Shown in pieces: positions 22,566-36,224 of a DNA stretch of 64,000 nt. The position numbers and the translations under genes are program-made. Every line of letters begins with the position of its first letter. The stretch's first letter is position 1. Source of the DNA: Diadema setosum (taxonomy: Eukaryota; Echinodermata; Echinoidea; Diadematoida; Diadematidae); contig CM067072.1 of NCBI GenBank assembly GCA_033980235.1, forward strand, positions 18,107,047-18,171,046, given 5' to 3'. A model generated the notes under the pieces. The model was not told where the DNA came from and did not search any database. It worked only from the letters and a program-made list of their open reading frames with translations.

Positions 22566-24710
22566 AGAGCAACATGCATACATGTTTGCGGGTGGATGCC
22601 GATGCGTTGCACCACAAGGAGGCCTGGAATGGACAGAGATGATAAAGACTGGAAGACTGGAGGGAAAATTACTGGATTAGAGAAATCATTGTATATCGTA
22701 TGCATCAACAGATGCTTAATTTCATCACAGTTAATATTCAACGATTATTAAGGTGCGCACTCGCGGTACAATAGAATGAATTTCTACAGCGGCTAATGAT
22801 GAAATGATATTGCGGGACTGAGGATTTTCTTGCTTCCCACAGTAAAATTATATGGACTAACTTTTCCTAAGGTATTTTGGGCTACCTATTCATGACAGTT
22901 CACATTTTCTTTGACTTTTTTGGATTATTTTGTTTTATATTTTGAAAATAAAATTATCCTCTAGTGATTAGTTGAAAGAGCTTCACGCAGTAACATTAAG
23001 TTTTTCGGCTTGTTAAGAATGTTGGCATCTTTGACATTCCATGATATAAGGCTTATATTATTCGGAAAATGACGACACTTTTTATGACGACATTTTCCAA
23101 ATAGTACTCTCTTTGTGATATGTCACAAAGTAATTATGACATCACAAAGGAACTGTTACATGGCGTGTTGGTTTCTTCCGTCTCTGTGTGAAACGCCGCA
23201 AAGTAATTGTGACATTGCGCGCTGCTCCATACGGTCACATTCGTTAAATGGTCGGGGCTATGTGGTCGGGGCTATGCCTTCGGTGAATAGTACTATTTTG
23301 AGGTCACTTATGCCCACAATATTAACCGGAAACTCTCAAGGCAAAGTATATTCATATTACATCTGCATGGGCGTCACGGGGGGAGGGGGGCGGTTGGTAG
23401 GAACGCAGCCCCCATGAAAAAAAAAAAATTTTACCTATCAAGTATGCATGCACAATTTAAGCTGAAGAAACCCGGAAATGGAATCAGAAAGTTGTCCTGA
23501 AGGCGCCACTTCTTTTTTTTTTTTTTTTTTTTTTTGCTTGTTAGCTGATGAAACCCGAAAGTGGAACCAGAAAAATATAAACTCACCCCCATTGAAAAAA
23601 AAAAAATGTTTACGCCCCTGCCATCTAAATAGCACTACGTATCATTTTCTTTTATACTGTTTTCACCACCTAGGAGGACCAGTGCAAGCCAATTCGCAGT
23701 GCCAGGTGTTTCAGGTTTAGCGCCCTCTACGTCGCAAATGACATTTGTTTTGTTGTTGTTTTTTTTGCCTGCGTTGCCTCTACTATTTATGTCCTCACGC
23801 ACGCATCCTTCACATCTCTTCCTCCATTCGTCTTCGTCGTAAATGCTATCTCCAATTCTTCTCTTCGTCTTCCTTCATTGCTTCTCTAATTCTTTTTGCG
23901 TCTCACGGCTCATTTTGCCATCCATCAGGTACCATTAAGAAGAAGCAAAATGATAACGCAAACAAACCTACCGAAATTAACGATGGGCACACAATGTCTC
24001 TTAATACACAGGGCATCCGTTGCTTAAGATCTAGGCCTTATCCCCCAAGACTTTTTCTAATAACATAGATTGCATTTGTGGTAATTACCAATGACAGAGT
24101 GTTATGATGAAATGATTTATGACGCTATTACCATAGTTAAAGGGGTTTCCCCCACGAAATTATTTAGGCGATATCAGAAAACTATCTTTACTTAATGTAA
24201 AGCAAGGTTAATGCTTCTCAAGGAACCTATGTCGGCTAGGAATATAAAAAAAAATCATCAAAAATACATATATCGAGGTTTAAAATATTTCCAATTTACC
24301 AAGGTCGTTGTTTTATATGCTGCAAGCGTTGAGTAAACCATCAAATATGTAAGACGTCCTGTTTGCACCTCACCATACTCGTGCTGCCTTTTTCGAAGTT
24401 TCTTATGTTATACTTCTCGTTTGTCTTCTGCCAGAGATTAGTACGTCATTGGTTAGGGATCTTGAAATATGTCAAAACACATCTTCACGAGAAGGACCAG
24501 TAATTTCGAGGAGATAGGAAATTAGACATTGCCTAGTCACAAGTCCGATGTGAGACATATCCTCTGAAGAGTTGTCTCTGAAAACTAAACCTTCCCAACA
24601 TTAGTACCTAAGCTTTGACTCGGGACAATGAAAGTGAGAAGTCCCATAATCATTGACTGAACAATTAAAGTTAAGACATACAAAGGTGAGTACCGGCGAT
24701 ATACAAGAAG
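22566..24710. other. Non-coding stretch with small duplications
   Basis: Two diverged copies of a segment of about 33 bp (agctgaagaaacccgga / agctgatgaaacccgaa) lie at about 23459-23490 and 23542-23574, flanking a poly-T run at 23513-23535. A short sequence (caaagtaattRtgacat) is also duplicated at about 23125 and 23200. No gene is recognised. Confidence 0.5.
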
Positions 24711-25252
24711 CCATCATCACCATCAGCATTATCATCATCATTATTATTATTATCATCATCATCATCACCATCATCATCACCTTCATCATTATTATCACAC
24801 CATCATCAACTATCATCACCAACATCATCATCATCACATCATCATCATCACATCATCATCATCACCATCATCATCACCATCATCATCACATCATCATCAC
24901 CATCATCATCATCATCACCATCATCATCACCAACATCATCATCACATCATCATCATCACCATCATCATCACCATCATCATCACATCATCATCATCATCGC
25001 CATTATCATCACCATCATCATCATCACACCATCATCATCATATCATCATCATCACATCATCATCATAATCGCCATCATCATCACCACCATCATCGCCATC
25101 ATCATCATCATCATCATATCATCATCATCACATCATCATCATCATCATCATCACCATCATCGTCATCCTCATCATCATCATCATCAATATCATAATCATC
25201 ATCATCATCATCCTCATCATCCTCATCATCCTCATCATCCTCATCATCATTA
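24711..25252. repeat. 540-bp (TCA)n minisatellite-like array
   Basis: Almost pure TCA/CAT triplets, broken by regular CAC, TTA and CTC variants. Frequent 'catcatcatcac' blocks suggest higher-order units. The 180-codon S/H/I ORF and the antisense D/M ORFs are by-products, not genes. The 3' part shifts to (CTCATCAT)n. Confidence 0.95.
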
Positions 25253-26759
25253 TACAAAATAACTGTACCACCTGTGAAATTATTGGTGGCAAATGCAACA
25301 TCATCACGATAAGCTCTTCCGGAACTGTCAGAAGAACCGATGCAGGAAAAAACAAAGGGATGGTTGGAGTGTTTAGCTGCGTGTATTGAGGACTTCACAT
25401 GAAATTTGAACTTTTTACCCTTGAATCTAGTGCTCTACTGCACAGACGACTTTCGCTTTCGGACGTAATTTAAAGCTTGGAAAACACAAAGGGAAATTAT
25501 TAAGATGATGTCAACGCTCTTGGGCGACAACACGAGCTCCGACAGCAACAGCAGCGCCAAATGTCACAAGTGATGCATTAGTCTCATGAAGATATCGTGT
25601 AATGACAGCATTGAGAAGGGAGGAATACGTTTTTCTTTGTACCTGCATGAAAGTTCTGTGCAAGCCGCGTACGCTCTCTTTTCGATGCTATCTCTCTCCC
25701 ATCTTACGACGCACACAGACGAAAATAAACTATAACTTCCAAACACATACATTCACACTCACACACCACCCACACACGAGTTGACGAATACTGGACACAC
25801 ACTCGTGTATTTGTAAGCTTTGGGAGCTCTGACTTTGCTTAAACAGCGCCAACACCCTCACTCATATTTGCAGGATTCTTGATTCATTGTGAGGAAAATG
25901 CAATTTTGCGTAGTTACCAATTTTATTTTAAGGGAGACGAATTTTTGTCCAAAAAAATTCACCTCTTTTAACAGTGGGTTAGTTAGTAGTAACGTCGCAG
26001 TGAAAATGCTTGTGTAACCATCTCACGCACATCATCCACATCGACCGTAATATAGTTTCCACTTAAACACGCAAAAGACGTCTTGGCTAGCTATTGTGTA
26101 TGCAAGAGGCAACGTTGAATCCAGGCCAAAAGTTTTCCATTCTCTCTCCCCCCCCCCCCCCCTCCTCATCTTTCTTGTTATTCTTTATCTACATCTACTG
26201 CATTCATTCTCTCCTCTTCGCAGAGCGGGGTGACGTAACGTTTCTCGCCGTTTCCTCCGACACTCCGCTGAGACACGACTGGAATTGGATTTGGACGTGA
26301 ATCCCTGATTTCGATCAGTTTCGTACAACCTGTGTGACAACTAGATACGTTTTCCACAAACCCAGTAGGAACGATGAAGTGTAGGCTGAACTGCAGTCAG
26401 AGGAACCTAAGGTTGAGGTGACGGAAGAGGATAATATTAGTTAGCAGTTACAAACGACTTAGAGCAGAAGTAGTTATTTTACAAATTATTGATAGCACAA
26501 TCATCCCTACACAGAATACATTCAAACACGCACGCACAAGCACACAATCACACACGTACACACACATATATACATAGATATATAAAAACATATTATTAAT
26601 AACATAGAGGGTACTAAAACCAGAGCGCAGAGAAATCACATGGAGATGGCATCACAAACGTGAGCAGAAGACTTTAAAAGAGAGAGAGAGAGAAAGAAAG
26701 AGAGAGAGATGATGATGATGAAAACCATGCACATCATCCGGAAGTCATCGTTAGCAGAA
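25253..26759. other. Non-coding stretch with a poly-C run and GA tract
   Basis: Holds a C run at about 26147-26162 and a (GA)n tract at about 26679-26710. A 3' splice-like site near 25874 opens a 32-codon phase-1 frame without any supporting donor or partner. No gene is recognised. Confidence 0.5.
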
Positions 26760-26789
26760 AGCCCGCCAGCCTAAACTTGTTCAACCTGT

Positions 26790-26895
26790 ACGTGATTGGC
26801 TGGGAACCGAAACAGCGATCTGGATGTTGCACTCCGCAGCTAAATGGACGGAAATTGCACGCGGTCTTTGTACGCCCTCGTTTCCCTTGGCAACC
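26790..26895. promoter_or_regulatory. Possible promoter-like segment: inverted CCAAT plus X-box-like palindrome
   Basis: A local G+C rise contains ATTGG (inverted CCAAT, NF-Y type) at about 26794 and GTTTCC-CTT-GGCAAC at 26880-26894, close to the RFX X-box form (half sites GTNNCC/GGNAAC). Composite NF-Y/RFX arrangements occur in some animal promoters. No first exon is evident, so this is suggestive only. Confidence 0.2.
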
Positions 26896-27112
26896 TAATT
26901 TATTATTCCTATTTCTACTGTGTTTTGTCGGCAGGTGCCGTTAACTACACAGGCGTTAGATTCTAAGCAGTGCTCCCACTTTACCCCTGGTCTCTGACTT
27001 CTCACCAAGCACGGATGACTTGCAAGGATACCAATGTAAAAGAAAATATGTATGTTTACCTATCACTGTCTATAACTATCTATCCTCCCTGTCTCTCCTT
27101 CTATCTCTCTGT

Positions 27113-27113
<1 letters not shown>

Positions 27114-27165
<52 letters not shown>
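27114..27165. repeat. (TA)n microsatellite
   Basis: About 25 uninterrupted TA units. Confidence 0.95.
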
Positions 27166-27168
<3 letters not shown>

Positions 27169-27633
27169 CTTAATATACATATACCTATTATATAAACAAA
27201 AAGCCGCTACACGATTGTGATATTCGGATTATAAGGTAAGACCTTTCAACCAATGTAATGGTTCACCTTGCGCGTGAAATAAATGGAGCAAGCGGTCAAT
27301 TGAAACATCAATGTACATGTACGCATAAGACTTTGATTATGAAAGGCTTTTTTTCTGTTTTTTCATTGCTGCATATCTTTCTTTTTTTAAATATGTTTTA
27401 GTTTCTGCTACACCTACACCAAAAAAAAAAAAAAATATGTATATATAAAGTTCTGCCAAGCTGAACCGGGCAACAACAACAAGAACCAACAACCTGTCAA
27501 CTCCAGAGTTACAAGTTGTTTTAATCGCCATCGATCATACTCTTTAAATCATCATGATTAACCACTTGCTATGTCATAAGAAGGCAATCTTATATACCTT
27601 CGCCATGACAAATGTTGTGTGTAATCATACCGT

Positions 27634-27892
27634 CCCCTCTAGCAAGAGGCAAAACACTCTGTCCCTCGGATAGGACATAAAATGGTCCCGTGTGTGAGAG
27701 AGTCACAACTCATGCACGTAAAAGATCCCGCTTCATTCATTCATCGCAAAGAGCAGGGTGTTTAACCCGGTGAAGTGGTCAAGCCTCATATCCAACTGGA
27801 CCCCATGGAAGACCAGCTTAGCATAGCTGAATATGGGCTATCCAGCCATCTTCCCAGATGGAAATGAACAAACAAACAAACAAACAAACAAC
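27634..27892 (+). mobile_element. SINE-like repeat with (AAAC)n tail
   Basis: The block runs through 'cctcggataggacataaaa', 'cccgtgtgtgagagagtcac', 'catgcacgtaaaagatccc' and 'accggtgaagtgg'-like segments, then ends in ACAA/AAAC repeats at 27867-27892. This order of phrases and the A-rich simple tail match short retroposons widespread in echinoderms and other marine invertebrates. No polymerase III head was confirmed, and the family assignment is from memory of similar sequences. Confidence 0.5.
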
Positions 27893-30114
27893 AAAGAGAC
27901 AGAAGGACTTTCTCAACCATATACATAAAATAACAAGTGGTAACCCGTCACTATTATACATTATACATTTACAGGTAATTATTATGATCACCAAAACTAA
28001 GGAAGTAATGTGGCTTAAAGGTTGTTTCCGAGAGGAAGATTATCTAAAAATAATGGTGTTTGTGATTGCTTGATTTTAGGAAATGTCGAACTGTCCCAAC
28101 GATACTGCAGCTTCAAAGATAATCAAATGTAATATGAAACACTATCTTCAAAACGTTGTTAAACTGTTGCTGTCACTGTTGGGACAACAATAATCGTAAA
28201 GCGTTGTTGTGTTGGTAAACTATTTTCGAAAGTATTGTTCAAGTTTTATTGTCATTTTTTAATGGAATTGTGTTTATCAATTGTTTTAGCATGTATATTG
28301 TACCCTTTTTTAGGTGGATAAAGGAGAAATGAAATAAAAAACTGAAATAAATGGGAAAGTTAACCCCGTCAGCTATGTTTCTTCACTTTTGACGAATTTA
28401 ACAAACATTTTCAACTACATGAGGTATTGTTGACAATTAATATGATAGACATCAGTCACAATCATCTAGGATCATGTCGCTGACGCTGACACAATAGGAA
28501 GCATGAATGCAAGGTGCCACATAATGCACCTCACGCATGAATTCAAAAGTCTAAGAACGGCTCGGAAATGTTTCTAAATCTATGAAACACTAGTATGTGC
28601 TTCAATGTGCGTACTAATATAATGTATATTTATTGATATTTTTTGCTAACCGGACCAAGGAACATTGCACCCATTTGTATACATCTTCTGGCATTTCGAT
28701 CCAATTTGTATGCATTTATCGTTTCTATGTCGAAAAGTCTCTATCATGTTCCGGTGCATAAATACCCTGAATAACCTTGTGACATGGAAGAGCACTGTGG
28801 TAATAATGTTTTCTGAAAATATGTGATTGTTAAACTCTTCACGAGTAGAAATAATGATAAAAAGAATATTCCAGCTCTCACTGAAAGGCATATGCGTTAT
28901 GAACATGGACTAGTCTTTTTTTAGAGAATATTTTATTCTTCATCAATGAAAACCGAGTGTACAAAACAAACATACAGTGTATTTACATTAATTTCATAGT
29001 TATTACTCTAATGAATCATTTCACAAAACATTAAGTGTGTAAACTTGTCTCAGCATTATCACAAACCATATACCACATTATTTTTTTTTGACTATTTCTT
29101 TTACTGACTAACAACAGCTTTTATTGAATATTCATAAATCACTATACAAATTATATGTCTGTATTAATGACAAAACTTTTATGCTCACATTCATTCTACC
29201 TGATTTTAAATTTCAATATCCATGATATCTATTGATTTAAGTTTATGTTTAAAAGAAAAAAAAATAAGCAAAACAGTCCCCCCCCCCCTCCTGTCAAAAC
29301 CACCCCAATCCATACTGATATATTCCAGCCAGTTCCCCGTTCCCACCTTACCCCAACCCATCCACCCCCCGCCCTCTAAGAACAAAAGAAAAACTCCTCA
29401 GGGACGATTAAACATGGATAGGTATACATATACACATATTTCAGTTCCTGGTGGATATCTAACATCATAAAACAGACCTAAACAGAATTATCTCAATTTT
29501 GTTTCCAGTTTTCCCACTTTTTCAGATGTATCGAAACGTATAATGTATATTTGCTGACTTTTATTATTCTATCTTTTCTTGAGGGAGAGAAAGGTTTGCG
29601 GTGACACCATGTGTATTTCGTCCTTGCCCATGCCCATTTATTTATATGCACAGTTTAAATACGGTATACACGTTGCATGCACGCCGCGTTCACGTTCGCG
29701 ATTGCACGGCTTCGACAATCTCGTCACAGCTGCATTGAGCGGACACGCACGAGGAAAACATGCATACAACAAAGGAGTTAGGAGTTTACGGACTACCTCT
29801 GAGAATGACCTCCGCACAAGGGCCAGTTCCAAACTTGATTTCTGTTCTTCTGGGGGGAAAAAATGGCAAACACTGAGGTGCTATTCCATGTCACAAAGTT
29901 AATTGATTATCATGATATAGTATCGATGCACTTTAACAAATATTCTGCATCTGAACACTTTAAGAAATGATGTTGAATGTGTTGATATTGTAGTCGACCT
30001 TTTGACAAGCAGATTTTTGTGAAAAAACAGTTGGGTTAAAATCACATATTTCTAAAGCCCCGAAAAACACAAACAGACACAAGCGCACACACACTCAGAC
30101 TTATCCATATTGTT

Positions 30115-30146
30115 ATTTTCTCCTCTCGAATTTGAGAGGAGAAAAT
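30115..30146. repeat. Perfect 13-bp hairpin
   Basis: Arms 30115-30127 and 30134-30146 (attttctcctctc and its complement) around a 6-nt loop (gaattt). Isolated; function unknown. Confidence 0.8.
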
Positions 30147-31688
30147 TGAAGGTTGCTGACTTATTGTTTCTTATATTCCCTTACTAATGCGATACTGGAG
30201 CAAAAGAAGCAATCAGTATAGTATATTCATACATGTATGTGTATTCATATGTACTCGCCTGTGTGCGTGTCTGCACCTAAATATAATTCAACGAAAGGAG
30301 ATTGTGAAGAAAACAGCAGAACGAATGTATCAGCTCCAACGATGGAGAATAACAAGTGCTTTATGCAAACATAACAACACCATAGGTAGCCTGTTTTCGC
30401 CCTCCATGTCTGCAACACAATCAGGGTGATTTTTTTTTCTTTCTCTCTCTCTTCTCTGGAGAAAAAGGGGAGCGAAGGAGAGAGCGGTAGATATAAAGTT
30501 GTCTCGTTGCCTTCCCCTCTTGTGACGGAAATGATTAAGACACACTCTTTAACTGTCGATGTATTGCAATCAGGATTTTCTCCAGAGAAATACTTGTCCA
30601 CTTTGACGATGGCACCCAAGAGAGCCACTCATCAGCAGTGAGAAATTTCCAATATATTCTGCTATTTGTTGTCATGCGGATGAGATTTAAGAACATCAAC
30701 AACAACAAACAGGTACAAAATTTCCTGAGAAGCGAGGCCATTGAACTCAATATGCTAACTCATCTTTTTTTTTCCGGGCTACTCATATGAAAATACATAT
30801 CTGAGCAGTGCTCTTGTAAGGTGTTGAGTCTGAATTCATCGCGGCATGTTTGTCAGAGTAAAGTCCAGGAAATGGAATGACTATAAATTTTCAACAAATA
30901 TTATATAGCAGATAATACTGATAGCAGATGAAATCATCGATGATCGCCCCAGCATCATTAGACAATATATTGAGGCAATTTCATTCAGTCATAGTGATAA
31001 AAGTAAATTGAATCTAAATAAAGAATTTACACTTTCGCGAGATGTCACGATCTTCACACTTATTTCAATGGCATTCACGTTGAGATAAATATCAAAATTG
31101 ACGAGAAAATTGTATAGATTTGTTATGATGATGAAAACTGACATTACTTTTCGAAACGAAATGTTGATCTTCGCACAATTTATTATAAAAAAAAGAGTAT
31201 ACATGTCAGACATGTGGCATCAGTTTGCTTGAGACTATTTTTTTTTTTCGTTATCATCAGAATTTATAAAAGATCAGATCATTAGTCTATATGTATTTCT
31301 TGAAAGAACACATATATAACGAAATAACAGTATAATGAAATACAAAATTTGATGAATTATGAAACAGTTCGATTTAGATAAGATCCATCTCTGCTATGAT
31401 TACTACTACGACATATTTGATTAATCTGCATGTTGACCTATTTTGATGAAAGAGTTATCTCTTGTGAGGAAAAATATCTTATCGTTACCCTTTTTAAAAT
31501 TATTTCCTTACTTTTGATCTTTTGAGACGGCTTAGAATTCTATTTGAAATACATTGACGAAAACAGACGAAACCATTTGTTTGTTCGTTTGTTTATTCGT
31601 GTATGTATGTATGTATGCGTGCGTGTGTAGGGTGCTTGTACTGATGAAACATTCTCAAAAGCAATTACATCATGATCCCTTGGCAGCT

Positions 31689-31710
31689 AGAAGGGAAAGC
31701 TTTCCCTTCT
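31689..31710. repeat. 22-bp perfect palindrome
   Basis: The sequence agaagggaaag and its complement meet with no spacer, centred on AGCT. No context explains it. Confidence 0.85.
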
Positions 31711-32941
31711 GTGGCAGATAATTACAATCGTATTTTAAAAAGTATACCAAAATGAAAGATTGTATTGAACAAAACAAAATTCACAAAAATCACGCATGCG
31801 CAAGCACTCACGCACTCATCTAACTGACTAAAACTTTCCTCTCATAAAATATTTGAAACTAGTTTTGATTGAATGTAAATATTTGCACAGTCAGGAATTA
31901 AACAAATGTAATTAGTTTTATAAGCGATTGATCAACCCTCAATGGCTTTCCCTCCCTACTCGAAACACATCACTCGCGATTTCACCTATAATTATAGAGT
32001 TCAGGTCCGTTCCGAACTGGATTAAAGACTTAACAAGTTGTCCAATGGAAATCAGTGTACGTCAGAAGAATTTCATGAACTTGGAGTTATGCTTTGCAAC
32101 TGAAACACAACGCCCTTGTTAGGCCATTCTGTTAAGAGCATATAGTTGTCATGAAATGAAGTAAACAAGAACAACAAGCAAAAAAGAAACATGCAATCAC
32201 AGCCCGTTTCGCTTGGGGTATAGATATGGGCTAATATACGCATGAACAATTCAAAAACCCTATGAATGACAATAACTCTGAAAAAAAAAACCAGAACATT
32301 CTTCGACATTCTTCATTTGCAAGAATATGGGAAATGCATTTTTGAACGAATGGCTATTGTCATATAACATACAAAACAACTATCATTCAACCAAAGGCTG
32401 ATTGATATTCGAGAAGACATCTATCCCCCCTCCCCCAAGAAACAGCTACTTTTTCTTTTTGTGGTCAAGAATTACATAAAGACAAGACAGAAAGACTGAT
32501 TTGATTTTTCCTTTCTATGGGCATTTTTGATCAGCGAAAAAGGAGAAAATGTGTTTGGCTGTGTGTGTGTTTGTGTGTGTTTCATGTTAGCCTGTGTCGT
32601 TATGATGTTGTGTTTGTGTGTACAAGTACTTGAATTTTTAAAGCACTGGAAAGAGAGCAAACACAGTGTCCTGAGGAATATTATAGGTTAGATGGGAAAC
32701 TTTAAATTGTATGTGACAGTAAATAGATGTAGTCCAATAACTTTATTCAGTTTAACAATTCCAGTGAGGGTTTTTATGCTGCAGGTATATTGGCATTAAG
32801 TTATTTGTTGGCCTGCATGTGTCACTTACGTCCCATTTCATGTTGAGAAATCGTTACATCAATATCATTCACCTTTCAGTCGGCATGATAGCGACCTAAA
32901 CTCACCCTTTAAGGAGGCCAATCTGAAGAAAGTGAAAAAAA

Positions 32942-32945
<4 letters not shown>

Positions 32946-32986
<41 letters not shown>
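32946..32986. repeat. (GT)n(GA)n microsatellite
   Basis: A few GT units and then about 17 GA units. Confidence 0.9.
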
Positions 32987-32990
<4 letters not shown>

Positions 32991-33792
32991 AGTCTCCGCT
33001 CTTGGGTTATCCTCCTCCCTATTCATCTCTCCCCTGAGCACAACGTCTCCTAATGTCTTACTCTTCCTGCAAATGCTACTCTTCCCAGAGGATTTATCTC
33101 GCTGCTTTCCTTCACATTTTAGTGAAAGTTTATAGCGATGCACGTGTCGGGACGGCAAGGCCTGGCACGTGACTTGCCATCTGAAAGAAGAAAGGGAACT
33201 ACAAAGAAGAAAAGAAGAGCAATAGAGAAACAGAAAGAGAGAAAAAACCCGCAAACATGAATTCCCGGACTATCCATTCGACGTCAACTAATAAGGAAAA
33301 GCACCTTCGTCTATTTTACATGGCAGATATCTGAATTGTTCTAAGAATATTGGGAAAGAAATTTAAACAAGCTCTTTAGGTGGTTAGAGTGGCCAGCAGC
33401 TTTGTTTGATGCCAAAAGGCTGCTTCGCTAAATAATGATTTGGATCGCGACACATTTACAGTACCTTTTTTTTGTACATTTTTCTGCAGTGCATTTAACA
33501 CTATCATCTCTACTCAACAGAAACGACGTAAATTAAGGGAGATGTGTATTGTCAAATGCTTACAATGCACAGCATCGAACCGGACTTAGATTGCGACTTG
33601 CATGGCCAATAGGAGTGAACAAAGTTACGTTGAAATTGCACCCCACTTGAGACATGAAGTCAGATGCAGTTACGGAAACGGTAAGTCTTCATCAATTTTA
33701 CATAGTAAATGTTCTTTACCTGTCATAAGATCATAAGAAAAAAAACACCTAAACAATCTAACTAGAACGTATTATTTTAATGTGTGCTTTTC

Positions 33793-33794
<2 letters not shown>
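32987..33794. other. Non-coding stretch, no gene seen
   Basis: Only short ORFs occur. A start-like ATG with a GTAAGT donor at 33681 has no signal sequence and no acceptor partner. Confidence 0.5.
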
Positions 33795-33844
<50 letters not shown>

Positions 33845-33850
33845 GTGTGT
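33795..33850. repeat. (GT)n microsatellite
   Basis: About 24 GT units. Confidence 0.95.
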
Positions 33851-34876
33851 ATATATGTGTGTGATATCGTCTTTCGTGCTGGAGATGGAGTGCGTTGTCT
33901 CGTGAGTGAACGCGACTATTACAACATGCGAAATGCATGCAATCAAAGGGACACGTAACCACGTGATTATCGATTCGACACTGATTCGACAGTGGAAAGT
34001 ACGTCTGTTGCTACGGGTTTTAGGAATCATTTCATGGAAACGGGATTTGAAAGCCTTCGGCATAGTCAAGCCACAGTTCAAGTAATCCCAGTCCCTCGCA
34101 ATGACCTGAATGAGGTTATTCTCGATGCTAATCTTACGTTCGTCTCTTTCTTGTGTAAAGCAAGCAAGCAAACAAACAAACAAATAAAGTTATCAAGCAA
34201 GCACATCTGTTTATTATAACGAGTTGTGTGAGACTTGAAAATCAAAATGCGCGAATAATTTGCAATTACAGCTACAAGCTTAGAAAAGGAAAGCCAAACC
34301 TGACTTCTTTTATTTTTGAAAGTGAATGTTGACCCTTTAACCGTTTAAATGCATTGATTATGATGGATAAAGGGGGGGGGGGTGATATCTACGTTTACAC
34401 CGTGATGTCTCGAATTCATCGTACCCCAGGATAGTGTCTCAGTTATCTTCAAATATGAATTTCACGCTCTCTGGCATTGACCACTTCGTTGTAATTACCA
34501 AACGGAATTTGATATGACCACAGTGTTGAAAAAAAGAGAGAAAGAAAACAGACAATATTTCTCCTGGATGAGAATGATAAATCGAAACAGTAGTAGTCAG
34601 TAGTTCTGCTAAGTTGATTTATAGATTGTATAGTATGCATGAACACTTGTACGGAACTGTGAAGTGCATTGTCTTAAATCTTAAGTATTTACTTCTTGCA
34701 TCACACTTCACTTCTCATACTGTAATATTATGTATCTCTATCAATCTACGTTATCGTTGTAGTATTTATCGTTCTGTTCTGCGGTATACATCACTGGTCT
34801 CACCTGCATAGTCTTCAATCATGATAGTTTGACTGGTGAAAAGTTCACCTTGTGCTCAACAGGTTGCTTTCGTGAC

Positions 34877-34879
<3 letters not shown>

Positions 34880-34910
<31 letters not shown>

Positions 34911-35022
34911 CCGTGCTGACGCCCGAGTGGCCCCAAGCAGTTCGACGCGGTAATCTACGTCAGCACGATCGCGCAGAAAATATCGATTGGCTTTCGTTAC
35001 GAAGAGAGAGAGAGAGAGCGAG
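34880..35022. repeat. (GA)n tract interrupted by a G+C-rich hairpin
   Basis: GA runs at 34880-34910 and 35003-35020 flank a G+C-rich segment of about 90 bp. The segment contains a 10-bp inverted repeat CGTGCTGACG (34912-34921) / CGTCAGCACG (34958-34967). The GA runs on both sides may mark an insertion into a single tract. Confidence 0.6.
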
Positions 35023-35348
35023 AAAAAAAAAGTGGACGCTGTCCCCGGACAACACAAGCGACGGTCAATCTCGGCCTAAGTCAAAGAAATGATCATGGAA
35101 TAAACACCAATATAAAGTAATATCAAACAACAAAATTACCAAAACAGCCTGTAAATGGAGAAAGATAACAATAACACGGTATTTGAGAGACGGGCAGGCT
35201 CATATTGCCAATTCTATATATCTATTAAAAAAATAATAGATTGTCTGTAAAAGCCATCAACTGACACTTCGGTTTTGTTGGAGATCTTTAAGAACGAATT
35301 AAAGAGCAAATCGTTCATAAGCTGACATAAGAAAACGTTTGCCGGTAC

Positions 35349-35350
<2 letters not shown>

Positions 35351-35380
<30 letters not shown>
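35351..35380. repeat. (GTCT)n microsatellite
   Basis: About seven GTCT units. Confidence 0.9.
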
Positions 35381-36009
35381 TTTTTCCTTTTTGGTAGGTA
35401 CCAAGAAAATGAATAAACGATTAAATAGGAAGTTTAGCCCAGGTCATGTCTTGATACATTAAGGCTCCTTCAAAAAGACAGGTTTGCATTGTTAATCAAT
35501 GTCCACAAAACACATAGCATTATGCATCAAATTGATGCAATTGATTTGAAATTCGACATATGTGACTGTTATGATATGTGGGTGTGCACAATTCATCATT
35601 TGTTCACGTTGAACATTGAGTCGTTGTGGTAACAATATACAAATTGATTGATAGCTGAGTTTATATTCTCGGTGTTTGACACATTGAGTGATAGTTTTAG
35701 TGTTGATTTGTACACATGTGCTTCATTTTTATTTTTATGTTGACGACAATGACGATTATGTCCTAAGAGGTTAGAGGCTTAGGGTTGGGGGTCGGGTGGA
35801 AATCCAGGAATCTTCTATATTTATGTTGACGTATTTTTTTCAGTTTTTGAAATTAATGTATGAATATATTTATAAATGAAGTCATGGGTTGGATGATTAT
35901 ATTGGAATTGAATAATTTTTTTTTATGTTTTGAAGTTTGATAAGGATTATGGAGTTAAGGGATGGGGATCAGGGGTTGAGTGATACTTTTTTAATGATTG
36001 TTAAATGTT

Positions 36010-36224
36010 TTTTAGGGGCAACATGTGTGGGTTCACATGCCTACGGGCAATAGTAAATGTATTTACTTTTGTGTGCCCTGACCCTCATGTAGTCTCCATT
36101 CATTTCATTTTCACATTGTGTAACGTGTACAGTACAGTGTATCCTTTGTAATGTTCATTCTGGTTTTTGTTTCATGTTTGTGATGTTAATGATATGTATC
36201 CTATAGTCTTTTCTTGGTCGAATA

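Larger units (their letters stand above)
27893..32945. other. Non-coding stretch, no gene seen
   Basis: Two small perfect inverted repeats (30115-30146 and 31689-31710) are listed separately. A G+C-richer patch at about 29680-29830 contains several CGCG/CGTCAC motifs without an exon. All ORFs are short and have overlapping antisense ORFs. Confidence 0.5.

Noticed and set aside
24653..25195. 180-codon S/H/I-rich ORF
   Set aside because: It is a translation of the TCA array; the antisense strand is equally open as D/M-rich frames.
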